This document shows positions 1 through 6,668 of a DNA stretch of 8,236 nt, in pieces (position 1 is the stretch's first letter; each line of letters begins with the position of its first letter). Source of the DNA: Candidatus Eiseniibacteriota bacterium (lineage in GTDB: Bacteria > Eisenbacteria > RBG-16-71-46); the NCBI GenBank assembly GCA_023249815.1, contig JAHFBX010000116.1, positions 1 through 8,236 of the forward strand, given 5' to 3'. Position numbers and translations under genes: made by a program. The notes below the pieces were generated by a model. The model did not search any database. It was not told the DNA's origin and saw only the letters and a program-made list of their open reading frames with translations.

Positions 1-777
1 TTCGCGAACATGCGGCCGGTCAAGCTCTACGACGAGTCGCTCACGCCCTTGAAGGGCAAGGGACCCGAGCACATCGACTTCATGGTGGTGCGCGAGAACA
101 CCGAGGACGCGTACGCCGGAATGTGGGGCCAGTTCAAGAAGGGCACGCCCGACGAGATCGCGACGCAGGAGATCATCTTCTCGCGTAAGGGCACGGAACG
201 CGTGATTAGCCACGCGTTCGAGACCTGCCGCGCGCGCGCCAAGCGTAAGCAGCTGACGCTGTTGACCAAGGCCAACGCGATCCGCGCGATGGAGCTGTGG
301 ACGCGCACGTTCGCCGAGGTCGGCGCCGACTACCCGGACGTGACGCGCGAGCACCAGTACATCGACGCCGCGTGCATGTTCGTCGTGACCGCGCCCGAGC
401 AGTACGACACGGTGGTCACGAGCAACATGTTCGGTGACATCTTCACCGACCTGGGCGCCGCGCTGGTGGGCGGGCTCGGGCTGGCCGCGAGCGCGAACCT
501 GAATCCGGGACACGTCAGCCTGTTCGAGAGCATCCATGGTTCCGCGCCGCAGTTCGCGGGCCAGAACCGCGCCAATCCGCTCGCCACCATCATGGCGGTG
601 AGCATGATGCTCGACCACCTGGGCGAACGTGCCGCGGCAACGCGCGTCGAGGACGCCGTGGTGAGGCTGCTGCGCTCGCGCAAGCTGCCGAACCTCGGCA
701 TGGACTCCGGCGTCGGCACGGACCTGGTGGGCGACCTGGTGCTCGCGGAGCTGGAGGGCGCGGCGGCGCGGCGCTGA
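1..777 (+). CDS. Isocitrate/isopropylmalate dehydrogenase family protein (5'-truncated)
   Basis: The reading frame is open from base 1 (it begins FANMRPVKLY) and ends at TGA 775-777, giving the last 258 residues of a metal-dependent beta-decarboxylating dehydrogenase. About 90-100 N-terminal residues, including the first substrate-binding Arg, lie outside the window; the ATG at base 10 is internal. Numbering from base 1, visible family residues are Arg5 (LRP-type motif), Arg31 and Tyr38 (VVRENTEDAYAG), Lys90 (LLTKAN), Asp122, and the metal ligands Asp146 and Asp150 (SNMFGDIFTD). The adenine-side loop is HGSAPQFAGQNRANP. RENTED resembles isocitrate or homoisocitrate enzymes more than LeuB, which usually has RELTGG, so the substrate is uncertain: isocitrate, 3-isopropylmalate, homoisocitrate or tartrate-like. 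The Asp that normally sets NAD preference is Gln184 here. The gene converges on the MgtC-like gene, leaving 27 bp with no convincing terminator. The family call is secure; the exact reaction is not. Confidence 0.93.
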   Translation, partial: FANMRPVKLYDESLTPLKGKGPEHIDFMVVRENTEDAYAGMWGQFKKGTPDEIATQEIIFSRKGTERVISHAFETCRARAKRKQLTLLTKANAIRAMELWTRTFAEVGADYPDVTREHQYIDAACMFVVTAPEQYDTVVTSNMFGDIFTDLGAALVGGLGLAASANLNPGHVSLFESIHGSAPQFAGQNRANPLATIMAVSMMLDHLGERAAATRVEDAVVRLLRSRKLPNLGMDSGVGTDLVGDLVLAELEGAAARR

Positions 778-804
778 CGACTCAGCCCGACCGCAGGCGG
801 CGAA

Positions 805-1248
805 CTACTCCCCGCCTTCCTGGTCGTGGTCGGTCATGCGCTCGAGCCAGCGGTAGCCCTCGAGCACGATGAGCGCCAGCACGGAACCGATCGCGGCGAG
901 CGGGTAGGCCTTCACTCCCACCGCCACGCCGATCGCGGCCACCATCCACACGCTCGCGGCGGTGGTGAGGCCGAACACGAAACCCTCGGTGCGCATGATG
1001 CTGCCGGCGCCGAGGAAGCCGACGCCGGTGACGACGCCATGCACGATGCGCGTCGCGTCGAGGCTCTGGCCGCCGAACGCGATCACGGCGTGCTTCGTGG
1101 TGAGCACGAACATGGTGCTCCCGAGGCACACGAGCACGTGCGTGCGGAGCCCGGCGGGCTTGCGGCCCATCTGGCGCTCGAGGCCCACGAGTGTGCCCAG
1201 CACGAGCGACACCACCATGGGGATCAGGTCTTCGCGCACCACTTCCAT
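805..1248 (-). CDS. MgtC/SapB family membrane protein, short form
   Basis: A 147-residue, strongly hydrophobic protein with the conserved MgtC/SapB core. Visible motifs are LGTLVGLERQ and RKPAGLRTH near residues 17-36, VTGVGFLGAGSIM at 73-85, and GLTTAASVWMVAAIG at 93-107. Four or five membrane spans can be drawn, at about 8-23, 34-51, 68-85, 92-112 and 114-132. The chain ends soon after the last span with an acidic tail (TDHDQEGGE), so the C-terminal cytoplasmic ACT-like domain of Salmonella MgtC (about 230 residues) is absent. MgtC itself affects Mg2+ adaptation and inhibits the F-type ATPase during infection; short environmental relatives have no settled function. The ATG is preceded by a GGGGGA-type ribosome site 6-7 nt away. 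The start lies 16 bp after the enoyl-CoA hydratase stop, so the two are probably one transcript. The family call is firm; the role is unknown. Confidence 0.93.
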   Translation of the reverse strand: MEVVREDLIPMVVSLVLGTLVGLERQMGRKPAGLRTHVLVCLGSTMFVLTTKHAVIAFGGQSLDATRIVHGVVTGVGFLGAGSIMRTEGFVFGLTTAASVWMVAAIGVAVGVKAYPLAAIGSVLALIVLEGYRWLERMTDHDQEGGE

Positions 1249-1264
1249 GGGTTCCCCCAGCGTC

Positions 1265-2065
1265 CTACTGACGCTTGAACGCGGCGGGCCGCTTGTCGAG
1301 GAACGCCTGCAGTCCCTCGTGCATGTCTTCGCTCGAGGCGAGGATGCCGAAGCGTCCGCTCTCGAAGCGCAGGCCCTGGTCGAGCGGCAATTGCATGCCG
1401 CGCACGACGCACTCGAGCGCCGCCTGCACCGCGAGCGGCCCGTTCTTCAGAATGACCTGCGCCAGCTTCACCGCCTCGCTCAACAGCTCGGCCTGCGGCA
1501 CGACCCGGTTCACGAGACCGATCCGCTCGGCCTCGTCGGCCTTGACGTTCCGCGCCGACAGGATGAGTTCCAGCGCGCGCCCGGGTCCGACCAGTCGGGG
1601 CAGGCGCTGCGTGCCACCGTAGCCGGGGATGATCCCGAGCTTCACTTCCGGCAACCCCATCACCGCGTTCTCGGACGCGAGCCGCATGTGGCAGGCGAGC
1701 GCCAGCTCACAGCCGCCGCCGAACGCGTAGCCGTTCACCGCCGCGATCACGGGCTTGGGACTCTGCTCCAACTGGTCCACGACGGCCTGACCGAAGCGCG
1801 AGATGTCCTCGGCCGCGGCGGGGCCGAGCGGCGCCAGCTCGTTGATGTCGGCGCCGGAGATGAACGCCTTCTCGCCGCTCCCGGTCACGACCAGCGCGCC
1901 CTGGGTGGCGTCCGCGACGAACGCCCGCGTGGCGTCCCCGATCTCGGACAGCGTCTCTCGGTTGATGGCGTTCATCACCTGCGGCCGGTTCACGTACAGG
2001 ATCGTGACCGCGTCACGGCGCTCGAGGCGCAGGTTCTGGTAGCTGGGCAGCGTGGACGTGCTCAT
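1265..2065 (-). CDS. Enoyl-CoA hydratase/isomerase (crotonase) family protein
   Basis: A 266-residue full-length crotonase. These enzymes hydrate trans-2-enoyl-CoA to 3-hydroxyacyl-CoA in fatty-acid or amino-acid breakdown, as cytoplasmic hexamers. The oxyanion-hole and CoA segment KAFISGADINEL spans residues 66-77. The second oxyanion stretch and first catalytic Glu are in NGYAFGGGCEL (Glu120), and the second Glu is in GLPEVKLGIIPGYGGTQRL (Glu140). The 20-residue spacing matches Glu144/Glu164 of rat mitochondrial hydratase, so true hydratase activity is likely rather than an isomerase-only or hydrolase variant. The C-terminal helix ends DKRPAAFKRQ, as is usual for the family. The ATG at 2063-2065 has AAGGA 8-9 nt upstream. 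It is the first gene of a leftward unit with the MgtC-like gene and is divergent from the S9 peptidase. No beta-oxidation partners are in view, so the acyl substrate cannot be assigned. Confidence 0.95.
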   Translation of the reverse strand: MSTSTLPSYQNLRLERRDAVTILYVNRPQVMNAINRETLSEIGDATRAFVADATQGALVVTGSGEKAFISGADINELAPLGPAAAEDISRFGQAVVDQLEQSPKPVIAAVNGYAFGGGCELALACHMRLASENAVMGLPEVKLGIIPGYGGTQRLPRLVGPGRALELILSARNVKADEAERIGLVNRVVPQAELLSEAVKLAQVILKNGPLAVQAALECVVRGMQLPLDQGLRFESGRFGILASSEDMHEGLQAFLDKRPAAFKRQ

Positions 2066-2112
2066 GGAGCGGATCCTTCGTGGGGGGCAAGCGGCCGTGG
2101 GGTGAACGGGCG

Positions 2113-2142
2113 ACTATAGGACCGGTGCGCGCCGAGCGGCAA
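2113..2142 (-). promoter_or_regulatory. Candidate sigma70-like promoter for the crotonase-MgtC unit
   Basis: Read leftward, TTGCCG (2142-2137) matches the -35 consensus at 4 of 6 positions and TATAGT (2118-2113) matches the -10 at 5 of 6, with an 18-bp spacer. The predicted transcript would start near 2106, giving a leader of about 40 nt before the ATG at 2065. AT-rich hexamers are rare in this GC-rich sequence, which adds weight, but the call rests on pattern alone. Confidence 0.5.
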
Positions 2143-2161
2143 CATGGCGGCGCTCGGTGCA

Positions 2162-2173
2162 GGAATCGATTCC
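2162..2173. promoter_or_regulatory. Perfect 12-bp palindrome, candidate operator
   Basis: GGAATCGATTCC is a perfect inverted repeat with no spacer. It lies in the 247-bp divergent gap between the crotonase unit and the S9 peptidase gene, about 20 bp upstream of the candidate leftward -35 box and 150 bp before the peptidase start. Its AT-containing centre is unlike its surroundings. A dimeric regulator could bind here, but no regulator gene is adjacent and a chance palindrome is possible. Confidence 0.3.
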
Positions 2174-2301
2174 CGAAGCGCCTCGAAACCGCTACTGTCC
2201 CTCGCCGAGCGGGAACCGCGAGACGGGGCGGCGGTCGCGAGCCTCGTCGCGGAGAGGTCTTCCACCGGGCGGTGTCACGTCGGCCCGCTGCGCCCCAGCA
2301 C

Positions 2302-2306
2302 AGGAG
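2302..2306 (+). promoter_or_regulatory. Ribosome binding site fixing the S9 peptidase start
   Basis: AGGAG ends 6 nt before the ATG at 2313. The frame is open further upstream to an ATG at 2157, but that ATG has no comparable site, and the extra 52 residues would be arginine-rich and place the signal peptide internally. The site therefore decides the start at 2313. Confidence 0.8.
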
Positions 2307-2312
2307 TGCCCC

Positions 2313-4310
2313 ATGCGTCGTCCTCTAGCGAGCGCCAAGCACGCGCTGGCCGTGCTGCTCACGTGCACGGCCGTGATGCTCCCCGCCGTGAGCCATGCGG
2401 CAAAGCCCACGATCGAGCAGTTCCTCAAGATCCGCACGCCCGGCGCGCCCGTCATCCTGCCCGACGGGTCGCTCCTCTACCGCGATTGGCCGGACGGTGT
2501 CTTCCAGCTCTATCGCGCCGTGCCGAAGAACGCTGCGAATCCCTCGTATGCCCGGGACCAGGTGACGGTGACGAAGCTCACGGATTTCCCGGACGGGCTC
2601 TCGGCGTTCTCGCTGTCGCCCGACGGCAAACGTGTCGTGCTCATGCACGCGCGGGGCGGCAATGAGAACACGCAGCTCACGCTCATGGATCCGCTCGTCG
2701 CGCCGGGGGCGCCGACCACGCCGATCCTCGCGAACCCCAAGGTGCAGGCGAGCGTCAACCTGTGGGTCGCGGATGGCTCGGCGCTGGTGTACTCGGCGAA
2801 CGACGAGAGTCCAGAGGACTTCTACCTCTACCGCTGGGACTTCGCGACGAACAAGGCCACGAAGCTCCTGGGCGAGAAGGGCTCGTGGGCCGCGGGTGAC
2901 GTGACGCGCGATGGCAAGCGCATGCTGGTCGGGCACTACCTGTCCGCGTCCGCGACCGAGGTGTTCGAACTCGACCTCGCGACCGGCAAGCGCACGGACC
3001 TCACCCTTCGTCCCAAGGATGGCACTGCCTCTTGCCAGCCGGTCGGCTACCTGCCCGGCGAGCGCGCCGTGATGATCCTGTCCGACTGGAAGGACGGCCG
3101 CTCGCGCCTCTACCAGCGCGACCTCAAGTCCGGCGCGGTGCGCGAGGCGCTTCCGGCACTCTCGGCCTGGGAGCTGGACGGCGCGAACATCGACGATGAC
3201 CGCCAGTACTTGATCGCGGCCGCGAACGAGAATGGCTACAGCACGGCCTACCTGTACTCGCTGCCGGACCTCAAGCCACTGCCCGCTCCGACCGCCGAGA
3301 AGGGCGTGCTCGGCGGCTCCAGCTTCCGGAACAACACGCTCATCTGGACGCTCTCGAACGCGCGGCGCCCGGGCACGGCGTTCGCGACGACGCTCTCGAA
3401 GACCGCGAAGCGCCCCGAGGACTACACGACCCGCCAGCTCACCTGGACCGACGACCAGGGCATCGACTTCACGAGCTTCTCGCTCCCTGAGCTGGTGACC
3501 TACAAGGCGTTCGACGGACGCGACATCTCGGCGTTCGTGTTCCTGCCGCCCGGCTATCAGAAGGGCACGCCGATCCCGTTCGTCGTGCTCTACCACGGCG
3601 GTCCCGAGTCGCAGCATCGCCCGGGCTTCAGCGCCACCGACCAGTACCTGTTGACGCGCGGCTTCGGCATCCTGAAACCCAACGTGCGCGGCAGCACCGG
3701 CTACGGTCGCGAGTTCCAGATGCTCGACGACTACAAGAAGCGCTGGGACAGCGTGCGCGACGGCGTGGACGCCGCGGAGTGGCTGGTGAAGAACGGCTAT
3801 TCGCAACCCGGCCGCATCGCCACGTTCGGTGGCTCCTACGGCGGCTTCATGTCGGTGGCGTGCATCGTCGAGGACCAGGAGCGCGTCGACCGCGGCGAGC
3901 GCAAGGAACGCCTGTTCGGCGCTTCCGTGGACATCGTCGGCATCGTGAACCTGCGCACGTTCCTCGAGCGGACGAGCGGCTATCGGCGCGCGCTCCGCGA
4001 GGTCGAGTACGGCCCGCTCACGGACAAGGACTTCCTGGAGAGCGTCTCGAGCCTGAACCGTGTCGAGAAGATCCAGGTCCCGATGTTCATCGCGCACGGC
4101 TTCAACGACCCGCGCGTGCCGGTCGAGGAGGCGATGCAGATCGCGACCGCGTTGAAGCAGCGCGGCCGAAATCCCCGCGTGTTCATCGCGCCCGACGAGG
4201 GCCACGGCTTCGCCAAGCTCGACAACCGCATCTACTTCAATGAGCGGGCGGCGGCGTTCCTCGAGGAGACGATCGGCAAGGTGGCGCCGCAGGCTTCGGC
4301 CGAGCGTTAG
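2313..4310 (+). CDS. Secreted S9 family (prolyl oligopeptidase-type) serine peptidase
   Basis: A 665-residue exported peptidase. Residues 1-30 form a Sec signal peptide: MRRP, a hydrophobic stretch, then SHA-A as a likely signal peptidase I site. Residues of about 35-385 have WD/beta-propeller-like repeats with phrases such as LSPDGKRVVLM and VTRDGKRMLVGH, which gate the active site in this family. Residues of about 390-665 are the alpha/beta-hydrolase domain, with HGGP (428-431), RGSTGYG (459-465), the nucleophile in GGSYGG (Ser508), the acid in FNDPRVP (Asp599) and DEGHGF (His631). The spacing matches the S9 triad, so the enzyme should be active on short peptides, either as an oligopeptidase or as a dipeptidyl/acylaminoacyl peptidase; the sequence does not separate these. 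Location is periplasmic or extracellular. The gene is monocistronic: divergent from the crotonase unit and followed 11 bp later by a strong hairpin. Confidence 0.95.
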   Translation: MRRPLASAKHALAVLLTCTAVMLPAVSHAAKPTIEQFLKIRTPGAPVILPDGSLLYRDWPDGVFQLYRAVPKNAANPSYARDQVTVTKLTDFPDGLSAFSLSPDGKRVVLMHARGGNENTQLTLMDPLVAPGAPTTPILANPKVQASVNLWVADGSALVYSANDESPEDFYLYRWDFATNKATKLLGEKGSWAAGDVTRDGKRMLVGHYLSASATEVFELDLATGKRTDLTLRPKDGTASCQPVGYLPGERAVMILSDWKDGRSRLYQRDLKSGAVREALPALSAWELDGANIDDDRQYLIAAANENGYSTAYLYSLPDLKPLPAPTAEKGVLGGSSFRNNTLIWTLSNARRPGTAFATTLSKTAKRPEDYTTRQLTWTDDQGIDFTSFSLPELVTYKAFDGRDISAFVFLPPGYQKGTPIPFVVLYHGGPESQHRPGFSATDQYLLTRGFGILKPNVRGSTGYGREFQMLDDYKKRWDSVRDGVDAAEWLVKNGYSQPGRIATFGGSYGGFMSVACIVEDQERVDRGERKERLFGASVDIVGIVNLRTFLERTSGYRRALREVEYGPLTDKDFLESVSSLNRVEKIQVPMFIAHGFNDPRVPVEEAMQIATALKQRGRNPRVFIAPDEGHGFAKLDNRIYFNERAAAFLEETIGKVAPQASAER

Positions 4311-4321
4311 GCGCTGTCCGA

Positions 4322-4365
4322 GAACTCCGCGCCGCCGAGGAAGTGCTCGCGGCGGCGCGGAGTTC
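4322..4365. terminator. Perfect 16-bp-stem hairpin between convergent genes
   Basis: GAACTCCGCGCCGCCG (4322-4337) is exactly complementary in reverse to 4350-4365, with a 12-nt loop. It begins 11 bp after the peptidase stop and lies 43 bp beyond the stop of the leftward gene at 4409, so it can serve both. The rightward arm is followed by GCGTTTCC and the leftward side by no real U-tract, so it is a GC-rich hairpin with a weak or absent T-run, as is common in high-GC genomes. It could also act mainly in mRNA 3'-end protection. Confidence 0.75.
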
Positions 4366-4408
4366 GCGTTTCCTGGCGCGGTGGGCTCGCGCGGGCAGGC
4401 TCGACACG

Positions 4409-5224
4409 CTATTCGTAACGGAACCCCACCACGAGTTCCTCGGTACGCGTCATGGCGCCGTTGCGCGGGTCGCGTGACTCGATCGAGCGCTTCACCCAGC
4501 CCGTGGGCATGCCGTCGTAGTGCCAGGTCGACGTGCGCTCCGCGAACTCGCCGGTGGACGTCTGCACCTTGCGCGTCACGACCCAGCAGTCGTACGAACG
4601 CCCCGCGACGCGCACACGGTCATGCAGCGTACGCACGCTCTCGGACCACAGCCCCGGCACAAGCTCGCGACGGCCATCGCGGTAGCGCACCTCGGTGCCC
4701 AGATCGGCTTCTCGCAACACCAGCGCGCGAAGCTTGGGCTCCGCCGCGACCCAGCGCTTGCGGCTCGTCACCCACTCGCGGACGGGATGGTTGTTCTGGA
4801 ATGGCGTGGAGCTCGACTCGCGCAGGTACACGCGGCACGGGTGGGCCACGCCGTCGACTTTGAGGCTCGCGTTCCCGAGGAACCGCTCGCGCACGTTCAC
4901 GGGGGCGTCGGCGCTCGCCCGTTCGCTGCCTGTGCCGTCGTCGGTGTCCTCCCACTTCGCGCCGCTGGCATCGGTGTGCTCGAACCACATCGTGCCGCGC
5001 TGCCGGCGGACGAGCCTCGTGGACACGCGCGACACGTTCTTACCCCTGAGTTCATGGTTCCACCGCTCCACCACCACCCAGCTGCCGGGGGCGGCGCGCG
5101 ACCAGCCAGCCGCCGCGTCTGGGATGGGAACGAGAGTGATCGCGAGCAGCGTCCAGCAGGCGAATCGCGCGAACCCTGAACGAGACGCCGAGGACGGGCA
5201 GCGAGTGCGAGGTTGGGTGGTCAC
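4409..5224 (-). CDS. Putative secreted protein of unknown function with internal duplication
   Basis: A 271-residue protein that I do not recognise. Residues 16-39 look like a signal peptide (FARF basic end, hydrophobic CWTLLAITLVPIP, cleavage near DAAA-G). The mature part is charged, rich in Trp, Arg and beta-prone residues, and has no membrane span. Two segments match at a fixed 83-residue offset: Val123, Gly125, Cys130, Val132, Arg135 and Trp151 correspond to Val206, Gly208, Cys213, Val215, Arg218 and Trp234. This suggests two copies of a beta-rich module; the paired Cys could form a disulphide. No catalytic motif is visible. The start is GTG at 5224-5222, forced by an in-frame TGA at 5233-5231, and has no good ribosome site close by, so the true N-terminus is uncertain. 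The gene is divergent from the GAF-PP2C gene and convergent with the peptidase. Long uninterrupted frame, signal peptide and internal repeat support a real gene. Confidence 0.8.
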   Translation of the reverse strand: MTTQPRTRCPSSASRSGFARFACWTLLAITLVPIPDAAAGWSRAAPGSWVVVERWNHELRGKNVSRVSTRLVRRQRGTMWFEHTDASGAKWEDTDDGTGSERASADAPVNVRERFLGNASLKVDGVAHPCRVYLRESSSTPFQNNHPVREWVTSRKRWVAAEPKLRALVLREADLGTEVRYRDGRRELVPGLWSESVRTLHDRVRVAGRSYDCWVVTRKVQTSTGEFAERTSTWHYDGMPTGWVKRSIESRDPRNGAMTRTEELVVGFRYE

Positions 5225-5351
5225 GTCTGGTCAGCATCGGCGCGAGCCGCACGCTCCTTGAGAACCGGCGCCGGATGCGCGCCGCCGCCACTTCCCCGCA
5301 GCGTGCCGCGAGGGTACGCTCAACCCCCAACCCCACCCACGCGAGGTCCCG
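5225..5351. promoter_or_regulatory. Divergent intergenic region
   Basis: This 127-bp gap must carry the promoters of the leftward secreted-protein gene and the rightward GAF-PP2C gene. I see a 10-bp palindrome CCGGCGCCGG at 5265-5274, a TTGAGA at 5258-5263 and a TACGCT at 5315-5320 on the plus strand, but no hexamer pair with proper spacing. On the minus strand AAGGAG lies at 5259-5254, 29 nt before the GTG. No promoter is called. Confidence 0.35.
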
Positions 5352-6668
5352 ATGGCCCACGAGCCGTCCCGTCCCACCGACGCCGAAGAGTCGCCGCAGG
5401 GCGAGCTGGAGTTCATCTCCGAGCTTTGCGCCGTGGTGGCCGAGCAGTCCGAACTGCAGCCCATCCTCGACTGGCTCGTCCACAAGAGCACCCGGCTCCT
5501 GCGCGCCGACGAGTGCAGCATCAAGCTGTTGACGAGCGGCGGCGGCATGGCGCAGACGCTGATCTTCGACAGCCGCCGCGCCGGCATCGAGGCCGGGAGC
5601 AGCACGTGGGCGCCGGCGATCAAGGCGTCGGTGATGGGCTTCCTCATGTCGCGGCAGGGCGAGCTCGCGAGCTCCGACCTGCTCGCGGATCCGCGGTTCC
5701 CCGGGCTCAAGACGCTGCAGTCGCCCGTGCGCGCGGTCCTGGCCCAGCCGCTCAAGGTGGACGGCCGCGTCACGGGCATGCTCGCGGTGAGCAACTCGCA
5801 GCCGGGCCGGGAGTGGTCGCGCCACGACGTGCGGCTCATGGGCATCGTCGCCAGCCACTCCGCGAGCGTCATCGAGAAGGCGCGCCTGCGCGTCGAGGCC
5901 GAGGCCAAGCGCCGGCTGGAGCTCGAGAAGGACGCGCTCGAGAAGGAGCTGCTGGTGGCGCGTGACATCCAGATGCGTCTGGTCCCCGACGCGCCGCTCG
6001 AGCTCGGACGCTGGCGCGCCGAGGGCCGCCTGGTGCCCGCGAAGCAGGTGGGCGGCGACCTCTACGACTATTTCGCCATCGACGCGAACCGCGCCGCGCT
6101 GAGCATCGCCGATGTCGCCGGCAAGGGCGTTCCCGCGGCGCTGCTCGTGTCCACCGTGGCCAGCACCATGCGCGCGTTCGCCGACGGACAGCACCCGCCC
6201 CGCGCGCTTGTCGAGCAGCTGAACGTGGCCGTCGCGCGCTCGTCGGCCGCGGGCAAGTTCGTGACGTTCTTCTATGCTGAACTCGATCACGCGCGCGGCG
6301 CGCTTCGTTACGTGAACGCGGGCCACAACTATCCGAGGCTCCGGCGCGCGTCCGGCGAGTTGATCTCGCTCGAGACCGGCGGCATGCCCCTGGGGCTGTT
6401 CCCGGGCGCGCCTTACGAGGAGGCTGAGATCCCGTTCGGTCTCGGCGACGCGCTGCTGCTGTTCAGTGACGGCATCCCCGAGGCCGTGGACTCGTTCCAA
6501 CAGGAATACGGCGAGGAACGGCTGGACGAGCTGTGGCGCAGCCACGACCAGGGTACCGGCGCCGCGATCCTCGACCGCGTCTACGCGGACGTCCTGCGAT
6601 TCCGCGGCGCCGCGGCGCAGAGCGACGACATGACCATGCTGGTGGTCACGCCCACTTCGGGAGCGTAG
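5352..6668 (+). CDS. GAF domain PP2C-family serine/threonine phosphatase (RsbU/SpoIIE type)
   Basis: A 438-residue cytoplasmic signalling protein with no membrane span. A GAF-type sensor domain covers residues of about 20-175. A charged coiled-coil linker follows at about 175-210, ending in the typical LLVARDIQMRLVP phrase that precedes RsbU-type phosphatases. The PP2C/SpoIIE domain covers about 215-435, with metal ligands expected at Asp236 (VGGDLYDYF), Asp254 (IADVAGKGVPAAL), Asp373 (LLFSDGIPEA) and Asp425/Asp426 (SDDMTML), plus the VNAGHNYP segment at 321-328. All key motifs are intact, so an active Mn2+/Mg2+-dependent phosphatase is expected. Relatives dephosphorylate STAS-domain anti-anti-sigma factors in partner-switching control; no STAS or anti-sigma kinase gene is in this window, so the target is unknown. 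GAGG lies 5 nt before the ATG. The stop overlaps the next start. Confidence 0.95.
   Translation: MAHEPSRPTDAEESPQGELEFISELCAVVAEQSELQPILDWLVHKSTRLLRADECSIKLLTSGGGMAQTLIFDSRRAGIEAGSSTWAPAIKASVMGFLMSRQGELASSDLLADPRFPGLKTLQSPVRAVLAQPLKVDGRVTGMLAVSNSQPGREWSRHDVRLMGIVASHSASVIEKARLRVEAEAKRRLELEKDALEKELLVARDIQMRLVPDAPLELGRWRAEGRLVPAKQVGGDLYDYFAIDANRAALSIADVAGKGVPAALLVSTVASTMRAFADGQHPPRALVEQLNVAVARSSAAGKFVTFFYAELDHARGALRYVNAGHNYPRLRRASGELISLETGGMPLGLFPGAPYEEAEIPFGLGDALLLFSDGIPEAVDSFQQEYGEERLDELWRSHDQGTGAAILDRVYADVLRFRGAAAQSDDMTMLVVTPTSGA

Noticed and set aside
778..804. Terminator between the convergent dehydrogenase and MgtC genes
   Set aside because: Only a 4-bp stem (CCGC/GCGG) with a 2-nt loop can be drawn in the 27-bp gap, too weak to call.
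962..2119. A 385-residue plus-strand frame across the MgtC and crotonase genes
   Set aside because: It runs opposite two genes with clear family motifs; its own translation is low-complexity and shows no domain.
2157..2312. Possible 52-residue N-terminal extension of the S9 peptidase
   Set aside because: The ATG at 2157 lacks a ribosome site and the extension would bury the signal peptide; AGGAG before the ATG at 2313 gives a normal exported protein.
2325..4205. A 626-residue open frame antisense to the S9 peptidase gene
   Set aside because: It is rich in Arg, Ala and His with no domain or motif, and lies opposite a gene with a signal peptide and intact catalytic triad. Long antisense frames are expected from G/C-biased third codon positions.
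5052..6545. A 497-residue open frame antisense to the GAF-PP2C gene and running into the secreted-protein gene
   Set aside because: Composition is Arg/Ala/Leu/His-biased with no recognisable motif, and it overlaps two better supported genes; a GC-bias shadow.
6533..6667. Possible upstream start of MtgA inside the phosphatase gene
   Set aside because: The extra 45 or so residues are Arg/Pro-rich and encoded in a shifted frame of the conserved PP2C C-terminus; GTG at 6668 places the membrane anchor at the N-terminus.
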